64,000 nt of DNA, taken from Polytrichum commune. Lineage: Eukaryota > Streptophyta > Polytrichopsida > Polytrichales > Polytrichaceae. Within the stretch, counting starts at the first letter, position 1; each line of letters starts with the position of its first letter. Shown here one piece after another: positions 35,401 to 48,479 of this stretch. A program made the position numbers and the translations under genes. The stretch is from NCBI GenBank assembly GCA_950295325.1, contig OX485806.1, positions 48,853,169 to 48,917,168 of the forward strand, given 5' to 3'. The notes under the pieces were generated by a model. It saw nothing but the letters and a program-made list of their open reading frames with translations. It was not told the DNA's origin and ran no database searches.

Positions 35401-38400
35401 CATCCAAGTACTGTGCAAGTCAGAACTACCTCAACCTGTAGATACAATCTATTCTAGAACCGCTGACCTGCAAGTACAGATGTGGTACACATCTACATCA
35501 AATCATGCATTTTACATGGTCACCAACTCCATTTGCCTCTCATCAATTATTTCATTAGCATGAACCCACCATATGAAAGCTACAAGAACTCATACAACTT
35601 GCATGTTAATATTGTAAGGCTGGTTCAATACTCAGACTTTCTCTACTCAACCCTAAACAAAATGTTTTTCAATTCTCAGCCCCAAGTAACAAATTTCTGT
35701 AACTCTAAGACTAATGTCGTATGTTGGCTATCATATTCCACATTGCCAATGGTACAGAATGCTAAATGTAATGAAACAATAATTATGGTATAAGTACACT
35801 GTCCCTCGCCCAATTGGGTCAATTACTCCAAATTGAGGCCAATCCAGTTCTCGACCTAAGCATTTTGTTACCATTTAGCATAGACAATGTTGACAGGGCA
35901 GTGAAAATTTTGAGCATGTGATTCAAACTTACTGGGTGTGACAATATGCACCATAGATAGTTTATTGTCATCTAGACCATGGTGTAACCCTAAGACCTGA
36001 GCAACCCCCTGTGGCCTGCCTTCAAGAGGAGAATCTCTCCGGTAGGTCTTACAAACAACATTAAATAGTAAAAAAAGGATTCTCACAAGCAGGAAGTACA
36101 ATCTAACAATGGCCCAGATAACTAAGTTGACAGTTTCACACTTCCTGACCCAAATCCACTTCTGAACCCTCAAAGACGGAGCTTGCATACTTGAGAACAA
36201 GAATACCTGGCAACAGTATTATTTAATCCCAAAGACTTGCTTCCTCACTTGGAAGGATCAAGTAAACTATCCAGAATAACAAACCTGAATCAAACCAATT
36301 ACCTCCAGGCAGGAAAACAAATATCTTACATGCAATGTAGTATTTTGTTAATTACACCCTGATTGCTAGTGTCCAGTTCTTAAGTGCTTGGTTTGCATTG
36401 GTTTTCTCAGATTGTTGAAGATTTGATCTGCCTGGTTGAAAGCAACTACAGCTCTTGAGTTTGACATTTGTAGGAAATTTATCCAAAGTTTGGTGTTGAC
36501 AGTCACAAAGGTTTTTGAAAGATTGCAAGTTCTATGCACTAACATTGACAGCTTTTGTGAGAGTTTTTAAAATCTCTATTCACCAAGTCTTCATCCAAAC
36601 ACCATGAATCCAACTTGGTGCACCCCTCCTCACTGAGGTTTCAAGCGGCACCAAGAATTCCCACATAGGACCATAGTATGGGAGATCTAAACATATCAGG
36701 CAAACAAAACAAAACAAATTAAATGCATTACCATAATAAGACCACAACAAGTACAAGGAATTCAGGTTCAAGAGACTTAGATCCCACAGGCAGACCTTTT
36801 CTTTCAAGGGCAAGGTAGATTCTAGAGGATGACCATCCTTACTTCAAGAAAGAGAGGCTCTAGAGGCTAACAATCCCTCCTATTCTTACCCTCCCCTTTT
36901 CCTAATTCACCGTCTTTACCTTCAATTGGTAATCACTGGATTCTCCATATCACATTATATTGATAATAAACACCTACATAGTATCTGGGATTCATAACTC
37001 AAATGTAGCAGCAGTCAAGGAGATTTCCCACATAGACGTATGAATCAAGAATTACAAGGGATAACTATTCCTGAAGACAGATCTTCAAATATAAATTTGT
37101 GAAGCCACACTCCAGTTGCTCTCACAAAGCCCAGAGACCCCCTCACCTTTAATGGTTAACTAACGTAATCCGACAGTTAATGTAGCTGTATAGGTTCTCA
37201 TTAGTTTCTCTTCAATCAGACAATAGAATATTCAGGATGATCTGACCCAGCATGAAACTTTGGCAGGTCTTAACAGGACAAGTGTTTGCCATACCAAGGG
37301 AGAGCTGTGACCTAACCTCTAAATATACATAATATAGTATTCATGTCCTTAACAGTCAGTTAATAAGGAATGGTCAATAGCAGTGTCCATACCCTGAGCA
37401 CTAGGTTATATGGAGGGGCCTGACAGACAATAGAGCTGAGGGTACATGGTATCCCTATACAAATGTAAACTCCGCGGAGTCCTCAGACTCAATTGCTCTT
37501 GCATGCCTACTTGCAGTACTCGTCCAAAGCAGTCAAAGCCCTTGAAATAAACATACCCAAGCCATTTCAGAAATGAAACCCATGGTTCAGTGCAGACCTC
37601 GATCTCTTCATATGCACCAAAGTTCTCCTTGTCCACAGAGAAAGTCAAACCCAAATCCAAACCTTCCAATTTGTTTTCAAGCAGCTGCAACCCACAGACA
37701 AATTACACACAAATATATCCAGTATAAACTGTTCTTTGATATCTAGTGCAACCTTGTGAACCTGAAAAAATCCATCTACACCACCATAGGTCACCTTATA
37801 AATAGAGGGTAGAATAAATACATCAATGAGTTAATTCATCTTTTCTTTTCATACCAAGTGTTTTTACTGCATATTGATTGAATATACAAATGAAAGTGTT
37901 TCAAAATTTGCTCTGCAGGTTCCAACCTTAGAAGATCTCTAGCATGTGATTGTGCAAATATAAGTGGTGAAGTTACAGAATTGCATACCCAGCAGAGGCT
38001 CCTGTAAAATTGCACATCAACAGAAGCCATATCATGGTAATTGACTGGCTTGTCCAGAATCCGTTTGTATACTAATCTGGTGAAGTGAGCATCTAGGAGA
38101 CAACCATCCAGCAGCGCCTTGCCAACTATAGCACCAATGAATCGAAAGAAGTCCAAGTGGTCGGGGTTGACATCTGAATTTGGATTTATCTGAAATGTAT
38201 AGTCATCTGCTGCACTGTGTGTAAACAAGGCATACTGTGGATTAAATATCTCCTTACTGAGGACGCTATACCAGTCACGCGTGACACCTCCATCGTCTCT
38301 TCCAACCTCCCCAACAAAATGAACAGACAAAGGATTTCGCAAGTCGTCATCACCGATGGATGCAAACTGCATACAAGGTCAAAGAAAATTGTTTCACAGT

Positions 38401-39437
38401 ACATAAAACTTTTGTACAAACTTCAAGTGCAATATCCTGAAATCTCGAAGAAGAGTTCCACTGACCAAAAGGATATCAATAAACAAAAATTAGGATAAAA
38501 GTGCCATGACTAGCACCTGCAAGTAAGAATCCTGAAAGACGTGGTCTCTCCTCACAACAATTTGCAACAGCCTCCGATCAATTCTGGCAGGTGAAAGTTC
38601 AGCCTTTCCACCATCCCTCCCTTTTGTAAGCTCCCTGAAAGAAAGAAAACATCCACCAACAAACAACTGATTTTTTTAACCACTCTATCTGATAATAGAA
38701 CTGAAAAAGAAACTCCTCCAACAGAATGCCAGCAGACTGTAACCTTCAAATATTGATCTGTCATGCCACACTCACAAGGGTAAAAACCCTCCAGATTTAT
38801 GGCATACACTATCTATCCCAATGTTGGTGACGAGTAAATGCACCAAACATTGTGTCAGCACTATGGCTCAAGGAATGGCTGCCAATGAGATGCTCGAGGA
38901 CTCATCAAGACAACTTCAGTCTTCCTAAGAACACCTAGAGTTACTATTGAAGCTGAATCGCTAATAAACATCCCACATGCTGCTACTGTGAAAAACTTGG
39001 GGCTCCAATGAACAGGTCATGACAGGGAGCTAAGATATGAACACAATAGTATAAGAATAATAATAGTAAGCACTAGTAAAAGGATCCAAGATTGACAGCA
39101 TATCACCAACCTTGCCAACCACTCCCGCTTCATTCTAAATAACGAGCCAATACTCAGGTGGTCCTTTAGTTCATGTATCGATTTGATGCTGGGCACTTCC
39201 ACTGCTGCAGGTGAAACTCTGGCATCCCGGCTATGTGAGGTATCCAGCCTAGCATGTGGAGCAGGGATACCACCAGAAGGTATATTGATGATTGTTTGTT
39301 GTTGTGTTTCATCAATAGAGAGCTGAATAGCTGCAGCAAAGTCAGCAGCTGCAAAGAAAACAGTACGATATAACTTCTCACACTCGGATCCTTGTGTGTT
39401 ACATACTTTGGCCATTCATGTCCCAATCAAAGTTCAT
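32450..39437 (-). CDS. UIM-HECT E3 ubiquitin ligase, 13 exons, intact
   Basis: E3 ligase of the HECT class: accepts ubiquitin from an E2 on a catalytic Cys and passes it to substrates. Exons (minus): 39,437-39,407; 39,348-39,111; 38,634-38,517; 38,366-37,989; 37,684-37,598; 35,085-35,001; 34,028-33,958; 33,841-33,784; 33,660-33,575; 33,310-33,245; 33,113-33,090; 32,938-32,867; 32,563-32,450. All junctions are GT-AG and in phase, giving 475 residues without a stop. Residues 13-24 (DFAAAIQLSIDE) are a ubiquitin-interacting motif. The N-lobe (about 130-310) has FVGEVGRDDGGVTRDWYSVL and NPNSDVNPDHLDFFRFIGAI; the C-lobe has FDEAELEWLIGGLP, ARLLQFVTGTSKV and AHTCFNEL, with catalytic Cys442. The ATG follows an in-frame TAG 13 codons upstream; a further 5' exon is possible. 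The exon 9 acceptor is weak. The subclass among plant UPLs is unclear. Confidence 0.9.
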
Positions 39438-41213
39438 ACCAGACGCATCTTCATTAAGTTTCGAAGACCAACTCTACATTAACGGCGTGCTGTAGCAGAA
39501 CTCAAATTGAAAACTAGGATATACAAAGATGAAACGAGATTTCGCAGTTCAAAACATCATTGAGCCTAGTTGCACGCCATTTTCAAATTTAAAAATCCAG
39601 GCAACAAAAAAGACCGAGGACAATGCTCAAAATCAAGCTCCCCTAAAGAACAACTAGTAGGTAAGAGGCTTAAAGTGGCCATGCGCAAAAACAACTCCTC
39701 CACAATCCTTCACCACTTCAAAAATTACATCACTAAAAGGTGAAACTCCCACTTGCTAAGGCTCCCCGAAAAATACCGCTGATTGGATTATGGTAAGGAG
39801 GTGTCACCAGGGAGTCGGTATTTAACCTCAGGGGTGAACGTAACAAAATCTCAATAGAAGTGCCCAGCGGCCTGCCTTCGTCCTGTGCAAGTATTGAAAC
39901 GTGATCTTTACATCCGTCAATTCACCTAGGTTCTGACTTGGACCAGGATTAGGATAAACAAAAATACACAAAAGATGACTAAGGGTCCGAGAGGCTGCAG
40001 GGGAAATTGAAGGGATTCATTCCACCAAAGGATTGTCGAGTATGAATTGAGAAAACCGCACAATACTTTTCGTTCAGATAATTTCCAAGAACATTTTGCA
40101 GTATATCTACCGATACAATATACGCAGCGAGGGCCAGCATAAGCACGCCAGGGGATTGTGGCAGGAAAGACACGATTGGCAAATAGTACGAAGGATATTA
40201 ATGAACAAAAAGAAATCGCAGTAATACTTTGTAATATTAATGATAAGGATCCCGGAGATTGAATGCAGGGAATCGTACGAAGAACCCAGAACACTTTTGA
40301 GCGAGATTTTCGCAGGACGATGGTCAAGGGAGGGGAAGAGAGCAAAAAAACACGCAGGAAAGGTTGGAGAAGAGGAATAAGACTTCAAAAATGATTAAAA
40401 CGGGAAAGATAAAAAGCAGATGATAACAAGGAACGGGAAAGTGGGCTATGACGGGTGTCCAAACCTTCTCTTCGCCGTTGGATGCGGCGTCGGTGCCAGG
40501 CACATACTGAAAAGGAGAATACCATCGACATGGTTGAGATCCACGCCCAGACTACCCCATACGCAGAGTGAAATCCCAAAAGACCTCCGACGTTGTGGTC
40601 GTCTGCCCCTACCATGTCCTTCTCCTTTTCCTCGCTCCCTCAGAAGTTCACCCTGGAATCTATAAAGTCAATTCCCACGAACCCATCTTTTCGAAACGCC
40701 CCATTAGTCCTATAATTTCTCACAAAACAAGCTCATCTTCTCAAGCCGTTGTTAACATGACCTCCAGGATAATTGTCTGGGTTTGACATTCAATGCGGGA
40801 ACCGCACAGCACATTCGCAACGGCCAGGAAATTGCTCAAAAGTTCCGGTTACATGGCGACCCAAGATGCTCCAAGTAGTTCATGGGACTCAAAATGAACC
40901 AGGTCCTTTTCCTCAACGCGCGGACTACTAGGACGACCTAAGCCCAAAAATCCAAACACTACGTTTCCGCGACAGACTCGTCGAAAGGGAAACACCTAGA
41001 TCCTATTTCAGAGAACTTGAAAAACTCACGAAAATAATCTGTTCTAACACGTCCAACTGTCACAGACCTGAGCTAAGTTGCACCACAAGGCCTCCTTAAG
41101 GCTCCAATTGGGTGGCTCCGCAATTCCACTTCTTTCGAAGAATCCAATACAGAATCCGTGAGCTCTTGTGTAAGTAGCCACAATGTTCATATAGAGCGTG
41201 GTCATTTCCCTAA
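39438..41213. promoter_or_regulatory. 5' flank of the HECT gene
   Basis: Presumed promoter and 5' UTR of the HECT gene; no TATA box or start could be assigned. A non-coding or short first exon may lie here. The symmetry centre of the palindrome (40,732) falls in this stretch. No other gene seen. Confidence 0.35.
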
Positions 41214-41385
41214 GTTCACGAGAGCCGCAACAAACGTTGCCAGATAACTTATAGCTGAAAGTGTTGCTACCGACCCACTCTCCCCGAGGAGGTTACTGTA
41301 AAATTTATGTTAGGTTTTCTTGGAGAGTGGGTTGGTGTAGGTCGCACCACACTCTCTCTCTCGTGAACCCCCGAGTATAAGTTAT
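41214..41385. repeat. Cluster of three perfect inverted repeats
   Basis: GTTCACGAGAG (41,214-41,224) pairs with CTCTCGTGAAC (41,358-41,368). ATAACTTATA (41,244-41,253) pairs with TATAAGTTAT (41,376-41,385). ACCCACTCTCC (41,273-41,283) pairs with GGAGAGTGGGT (41,322-41,332). The third pair nests inside the others; the first two cross. Function unknown. Confidence 0.7.
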
Positions 41386-44300
41386 ATACTTTCGCCCCGA
41401 AATTGCACGCAACACGTAAGCTTGGATCAAATATCACTATCATGTTTGTTTCCTACCCTCTCAAGTTCCTCTAACTTCCGTACAAAGCTCTTAACATGGA
41501 TGTATCAAGTTTGTAAAATCCACAGCAGAAACGAGAATATATACAAGCTTAAAGATTGCCTTCAGTGTAACATATGAAAATATGTGAAAGATTGAAATTA
41601 GATATGCAAATGAAACGTTTGGAGGAAGGATATCAAAACAACATGTAATTTATTAAATATAAATTTTTAATTTGAGGAAAACCACATTTCAAGCCTAACC
41701 ATCATTAAGGAATTATAGATTTTGTCATTAATAAAAACCAAAAAAGTTGTGTTATGAACAAATTTGATACACTCATAGCATTCCAATATGGATAATGCAT
41801 CTACATTTGGACAAGTTTTTAGGAGGATGACATGGTGCATCCACAATAATGTGTATCAAAGTAGTGATTCTTTCAAACATTATTCATATATTATAGAAAT
41901 TGGGGTCCTTGGTAATGTGCATAGTTAATCTATAAAGTGTATTATTAGTTCAACATTTGTGAAATGCCTTGTAAGAATCATATGATTGTTGTAACCTATC
42001 ACTATAGTGTTTAGAGTATGTTGTATTATATGGATTTTAAATAACATTTCAAGCACAAAGTGGGTTACTCAAAAGATTATTTAGTGGTTAAAACAAAGCA
42101 AAACAAAACACGCCCTTTTCAAACCCCACCCCAACACCCAAGTACCCGCACACCTTGACCCCCACATCCTCAAATATTCTCCACATGCCGGATTCCCCAA
42201 TATGCCTCGCTAAGAGTGAACCCAACATCTCCAATATCTATGTGTAGACCAAATGCCAGCACCAAATGCCTTCCTTAGTTATTATACCCATTTTGCATAA
42301 AGATTCCAATACTACACTGAGCATGATATCTAGTGTCACCAATTCTCTTTGTCCTTCTCAATATTAATTGTAAATTGTGGTGTAGTGTCACCAACACTAA
42401 ATGTCAACCTAAGATTATTTGTATTCCTTGTAAATATTTATGGGGATTATAGACTTACAAAGTTGCAGTTACTGCCATTTACTAATTGATTTTTCAACCA
42501 AATTACAATCATCCATGACAAGATTTCATTACATATTTGTTAGGAATAGAATGCGAGGAATACAACAACCACTGCTACAAATTCAAGATGTTAATCACTA
42601 ATAAGTCAATAGAGCACTCACGCCATGGTTTTGAAAACTGATTTTGAATACGGAAATCATTTTGTAGTAAGTGTAAAGATACATGATTGTCATTGCAAGG
42701 AGATGAATCAAATTGCTTTCTAAACAAACACTATATTTTTTGAAACTGAGATACAGATGGGATGAATTTATGAGCAATGGCTTGATGTCAAAGAAACACT
42801 CACATTTCTTCCTCAAACAATAGGTTGCAGAAGAGCTCATAGGATGGCACAGTCACATTAAGTTAATTGCTTAGTCTAAAACTTGGAGTCATGAATTAAG
42901 CATCCTTATTTTGTGAGGATGTAATCCACACATCTAACTTCAATGTCAATTGTTCATAGGTACATCTTGCAATGTTCTTACAAAGAATTGAACCAAAAAA
43001 ATGTGAAGAAGGATCAATGCCTCCATCCAATTTTGTCAAAAGCAAATCAAAGCATCCACATTCTCTTAGGGTGTATGGGCTTCATTCATCAACCTATTCC
43101 TCCCAATTACAAATCGTCAAAAACCGAATTTCTCTAGAGAAATTGAAGGGGGCAATGTAAGGCGAAGTGAAGAGTTCCAGAATGTGATACATGTAAAAAT
43201 GGAAATGATAGTCTTTATGTAAGATATGAGTAAGATCAACTTTACAAACCATGGTGATATTTGCATAATAATAGTATTTTACAAATTTGTATCCAAGTCT
43301 ATCAAGGATGTTAAGGATAATAACAACTAAAAACCAGATATGTGCATATCTCCTTTCTTTCCCCACTCTTGCCTCCTTGTGAGCAAACTCTCAAGCTCTC
43401 AATCACTTTCCTCTCTCTTGCCTCTTTGTGAGCAAACTCTCAAGCACACAAGGAGTTGTTAGGGCGGAGGCCGAACCAAGAAAAAAATAGACGACAAGAG
43501 AAGGTATGGTTTTGGCCAATGAATGATTTCATCCAATTATTCCCTTAACAAATTTCCTTATACACTCAACCATCTCCAACCATTTTTGGTTGTCCGCAAA
43601 ATATATCGATGTCCAAATTCACCTTTTGCCATGATAGAGAGCCCACCAAAGCACTTCAACTCATAAAATTTAATTATTATTTGTTTGTCAACACATTGGA
43701 AGACGTCAGATGGTATGACACCCACATAATTCCTACAAATTGCATCAAATGCAGACTCCACAAAGATATCATCACCAAAAAACTTGAATAATGGTGTATC
43801 CCTATGATGCCACACATTCACACATGCCATAAATCCCTTTGATAGCCATGAAATACCTCACCTTACTTATGCCTAGTAAAATAATATTGGAAAACCACCA
43901 AATCCTTGTCATGTCCATCTATACAAAACCCTAATGTTTAAGCCTACCACAAGATGCCCACACTAACTCGAATAGCTTAATTGCAAGGAAATTCAAACAA
44001 CCAAATTCAAATCCAACATTCATCGTAATCAATGTAATTGCCTTGCCAACATTACATCTAACCCTACTTTGATCACATAAACAGACAACCTATAATTATA
44101 TCACCCCCTTTTGTACATAGAAACCAAATAGGAATATCCTTTTACATAAAGCAATATCATTTGCCCCATAATCACACTTAATAAACCTGCGTCGGGTTTA
44201 CAAACAAATATGCAATTGTTATCAAAGTGATTTTTTTCCCCTTTCTCACCTTCTTTCTTTGTCAAATATTTCCTATGGGAGGATAAATACTAGGTCAAAA

Positions 44301-44392
44301 TTTGGCATCGATGTATTGATAATATTGATGATTTAAAGTAGCATTATCATGGTGATTGTAGTTTTCTTGAACCAAGTGGTCTAGTGGCCATT
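41386..44392. other. AT-rich loop DNA, no supported gene
   Basis: Short frames only. A 90-codon minus-strand frame at 43,558-43,830 (FFGDDIFVESAFDAICRNYV) has unbiased composition but is not recognised. Confidence 0.4.
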
Positions 44393-45271
44393 TGTCACAA
44401 CCCTTGCTACTGCCCCTTAATTAATCTTGACTGCTTTCCAACTCTAGAGTGTCATGAACGTTAATTTGCACATCCCACACACATGCATGGTTTAACTTCC
44501 CCATACCGCGGACCTCCAAGCCCGTGGCTTGGTCACCAAACCCTCTTACACATGCATTCAAGACTCTCCCCTTAGTAGGTAGCCAATGGTTAGATGTGGA
44601 CGTCCATTCATGAAATTCCACTCTTATGTTGATCATCATGTTGCCAAAGCAACACTATAACAACCCGAAGCATAGTTGCCAACTATGCTTCGGGTGGGAT
44701 TGGTCGCCAACGCCGCCTCACCCATATAAACCTCTAGGACTTTGAACAAGGCCCCTACCCCACCATCAAGTAATATTTTGTCTCTCTCCTAAGGGTTGGG
44801 GCCAAGTAGACATTTTCCCTTAGCCATTGGGGCTAAAAACCCCCAACAACTTTAAACCACCCTAGTTTTTTTCCATGATCTCTGATGTTATCAAACAACC
44901 CCTCTATCAACATGTACTCTTTAGGTGGATGCCGATAGACCCCTCATTTGCTTCATTCGGGCAAGTATTAAGGAAGTTATGGCTATTTAAACTTAGGCAG
45001 TCTCAGGCGTCACTCTCACGTCATTGCTTTCATTAAGCAGTGCCCCACTCAAATTGCCATATCTCCTAGCTCAAACTTTTCATAACTCATGGCTTTACCC
45101 TTGTGACTTTTAGTCTTCGTGGGTGGTAGGCGTTCTCAATGCCCAAGGCCCTCACCCACATTAAGATCACTTGGGCACTCTCACCAATGGCACCACAAGT
45201 CTTGGGTGTCACTCCAAGGTCCCCCTTGTGCCCATGGTGTTTCAGGCACTCCTCATGAAGAGGTGCGTGAC
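44393..45271 (+). mobile_element. Diverged solo LTR in the loop
   Basis: About 879 bp related over its whole length to the 973-bp solo LTR of the arms. It starts TGTCACAACCCTTGCTA (arms: TGTCGCAACCCTTGCTA), shares the CCATCAAGTA/CCGTCAACCA and GGGGCCAAGT(A/G)GAC blocks, and ends CTCATGAAGAGGTGCGTGAC. Substitutions and small deletions are frequent, so this copy is much older. No exact target duplication remains (CCATT before, CCCTT after). Confidence 0.82.
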
Positions 45272-47669
45272 CCTTCTTTTTTAAACATATGCACAATGTG
45301 AATAAGTATGTGTTATTTTTTATACATTGTTACCATTTTGCTCAAGTTCTCGTCATTTTGCAAATGAATTTGATATATCCATTATTTTTTTTTCCCTCAA
45401 ATCTACCAAAAGTGACCATGTCAACACAAATTTCATGCATGAGTTCCATTGTGTCAAAAAAAAATTAAGTTGCAAGATTACAAGGATCTTGGTCCTGTCA
45501 CCTTGGACACCTTCATACAAATTCATTACAAGGTGAGTATTGAAATCCATTTGAGATTTCAATATTGAGTTGAATAAATAGTTTCCAACTCACGTGTATT
45601 TTTTTCTTTGTAGTGTGAAGTAACATCTACAACTAAAGACGGTCTTGTAGATACAATTTGTTTGTCAGCCATACATAGATGATGAGGCTTGGCCATGAAA
45701 AAATCTTTGTAATTAACTTAAATTAACTTAATATTAGGAGAAAATAATTTTATGATTAGTTTTAACTAACTATCGTGAGTGTGCGTGGTATACTTTAGAA
45801 TTTTGTTCCTTTAAAAAAACCAAATGGACATTGTGATGTGTGCACATTTGACATCTTTGATGTTGTCCTTGCCATGTGTTCAATCAAGTTTTTTTCTTAT
45901 CTTCTCCTCCAACTAATGTGCAAAAATCTCAAAACAATGTCACATGTGTTGGCAATATAATTATTTGGTTGAATTATTTTACCATATTTGCATGTCCACT
46001 TTAATATTTAGTAACATGACTTCTTCTAGTTTTCTCTTAATATACATGGGTATGGAGAAATATGCAAGTATTTTTTCCCCTCGTTGCTCACAAATTTCCG
46101 TTCACAACTCATTGCTCAACACTCAACATTCATATGATAGTAGTCCTCAACATTCGATTGCAACCATTGGAAATTTTCATGGGTTAATCTTGAAGTGAAT
46201 TTAATTTTAAATAGATCCTTCAAGATATTGTTTTGAGATTTCAAAATATTGTTTGAAAACCAATGTGTATCCACTTTCTCCCCCCAAAAAATTTAGTTTC
46301 ATTTCAAGGTTGCAATAATTTGACATCAATCATTGTATCTTGCATACATCTTAAAAAAAATCTTTGACTTGAATCAAGTTAGTTTTTGAATCTTGTTCTT
46401 GGATATTGTGTGTTGATCTATGAAACAACTACAAGTTGAAGCCTTCATTCCGAATGTTGGAGTTTCAAGGGGGATTGAAATTTTTCTTCAAAATGTCAAT
46501 AATTGGATATGAAATGTTATTTATGAAAATAAAATCTTTCCCTCTTAAAATTCAATTTTTTGTGAAAGTCATAGCTTTCAATAAGTAGTAACATAAAAAC
46601 TCTATAGGTTGCCTTAAAAAAATTGAGCATTAGTAAGCCCAATATGGAGTTTGATTTGTGAGACACATTTTAATGCAATGCAAAGCATTGCCCTTGCACA
46701 CAACAATTTTTTTTCATGCATGATCTATCCTCAACATTGATTGATGCAACCATGTGCGGACAACAAAGCTTGATGTGGCCAAAAAACGGCCACAATTTTA
46801 GCCAAAACAACATTATCAAAATTTACATTGGAGTCCTTGTGAGCTTTGAGGAAGTTTTACATTATTATAGGATGTGTTTTGGATCATCAAGGGGATTCAT
46901 GTGACATGGCTTTGTCTTTTGAATGAACATTTAATGCCTTGTACCCACTTTCTGTAGGATATGAAACACGCAATTAATGTGAGATGATTGCCAAATTGAA
47001 ATTTTGGATGGAGCCCTTTCCCTAATAGTTTTTGAAGCTCTTATGAACATTAAACTCATTATCAAATTAAGAATTCTCAATCTTGTCAAATGGTCATATA
47101 GGTTTTCCCAATATCATCACTGATATACGTAATTAGGTTTTTTTTTTATCCATAAAAATTACCTTTAGGTAAAATTATATCTTAAAAAATTTATTGATTC
47201 ATCCATTTTATTTTATTGTGGTCGTAAATAAGCAACTTTGTGTGGAAACAATAAAATTTCTTTGGTTGCATGTTTTTTTGTCAACTTGGACTGACAAGTC
47301 CAACCCGATGTGATAATGCACATTTGAAAACTTGGGAATTGTTTTTATCAAAATTATATATGGTTTGTGAATTTCTCAGTTGTGTCTTATCCCATAGATG
47401 GGATTTTGTTGAGCACAAGGTTGTGAAAAGAAGTACGGCCCTTCATGCATCGTTAGAGAACGTTGTAGTCACACAAGTTGGTTTTCATTTCATGGCGGGG
47501 GAGTGCTATCATGTGAGCGGTAACTTCTAGACGGTGAGGGTTGATAATTAATTTGGTAAATACGGTCATTATTATCCTATATCCATGGTAATTTGAGATG
47601 AATGAAAGCTTATTTTTGTATGATAAGATGACCCAAAAATTCAACAAACTACAATGAACCTAATGAATG
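45272..47669. other. AT-rich loop DNA, no supported gene
   Basis: Very AT-rich with many homopolymer runs and short frames. No repeat, LTR edge or coding signature recognised. Confidence 0.4.
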
Positions 47670-48259
47670 CTTAACTATATTTTTAGAACCAACATCCGCA
47701 AGGTTGAATGTAATAATACTGTTGTATTCAACACTCAATGGCCCCCAAAAAATATGTAAGCACATTCTATTTGTCGTGTAAATAGCAATCATGTGTCACT
47801 GCAGCTTGAGTACCAACCACCACTAACAAACAACACACCTTGACAAAGAAGGAAAAAAGTCAAACCCTTGCAAAAGCTCTTATTCTCTCTTCAAAGGCAC
47901 ACAATGAGTCAAACTATTTTTCACTCCACCACATGAGAAGAACTCAAGATTTATTGCAAAAAAATATGCAATCTTCACCTCACATAATCTTTCTTCACAC
48001 ACTCACTCACAAGACTTAATTTCGCAAGAATGCCAAGCCAAGGAGGAGGCTCCTCACTTAGAAGCCTCTCCACATCTAAGATTCATCCATCCAAATCTAA
48101 ATGAATGAAGCCCAACGGATAAGGTGCGGCTGCCGATGTCGCATATCGTGACAACTGTTATGTAAATAACAATTATGTGTCACAGCAACTCGAATACCAA
48201 CCACCACTAAAAAACAACACTAAAACATAGCAAAATCACATATAAACAACACACCTCGA
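47670..48259 (-). mobile_element. TRIM-like element, copy 4 (loop)
   Basis: On the minus strand: a partial unit (48,259-48,156), a two-base gap, then a complete 382-bp unit (48,153-47,772), then the ~100-bp segment (47,771-47,670) that in copy 1 lies on the opposite side (13,066-13,172). The unit boundaries TGTCACGA and TACACGACA match the other copies. It is more diverged from the arm copy than the arm copies are from each other. Confidence 0.72.
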
Positions 48260-48479
48260 TATGCCCCCCTCATGTGACTATGGAGTCCCGCCAAGCAGCT
48301 AGGACCAACGCCAATCCAAAGGGCATGGATAATGAAGGATTGCTCCGTAATTAACTAGTGTGGTAAACGTCATTCCATGGAACTGTAGGTTGGGTGCAAT
48401 GTGAGCCCCATCTTTAATCGCCTTTGATGTTTGGCCATCATATTCCAAAAAATTAATTCCACCGCCTCATGTTGATTGC

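Noticed and set aside
35868-36200. Open frame inside the large HECT intron 5 (TYRRDSPLEGRPQG)
   Set aside because: It looked like the missing HECT segment, but the true exon 6 at 35,085-35,001 fits phase and motif (VTEQNKREYVDLL).
37406-37597. Extension of the HECT exon 5 frame to 37,406
   Set aside because: HECT similarity ends at the GT donor after EEIE; the rest is intron read-through.
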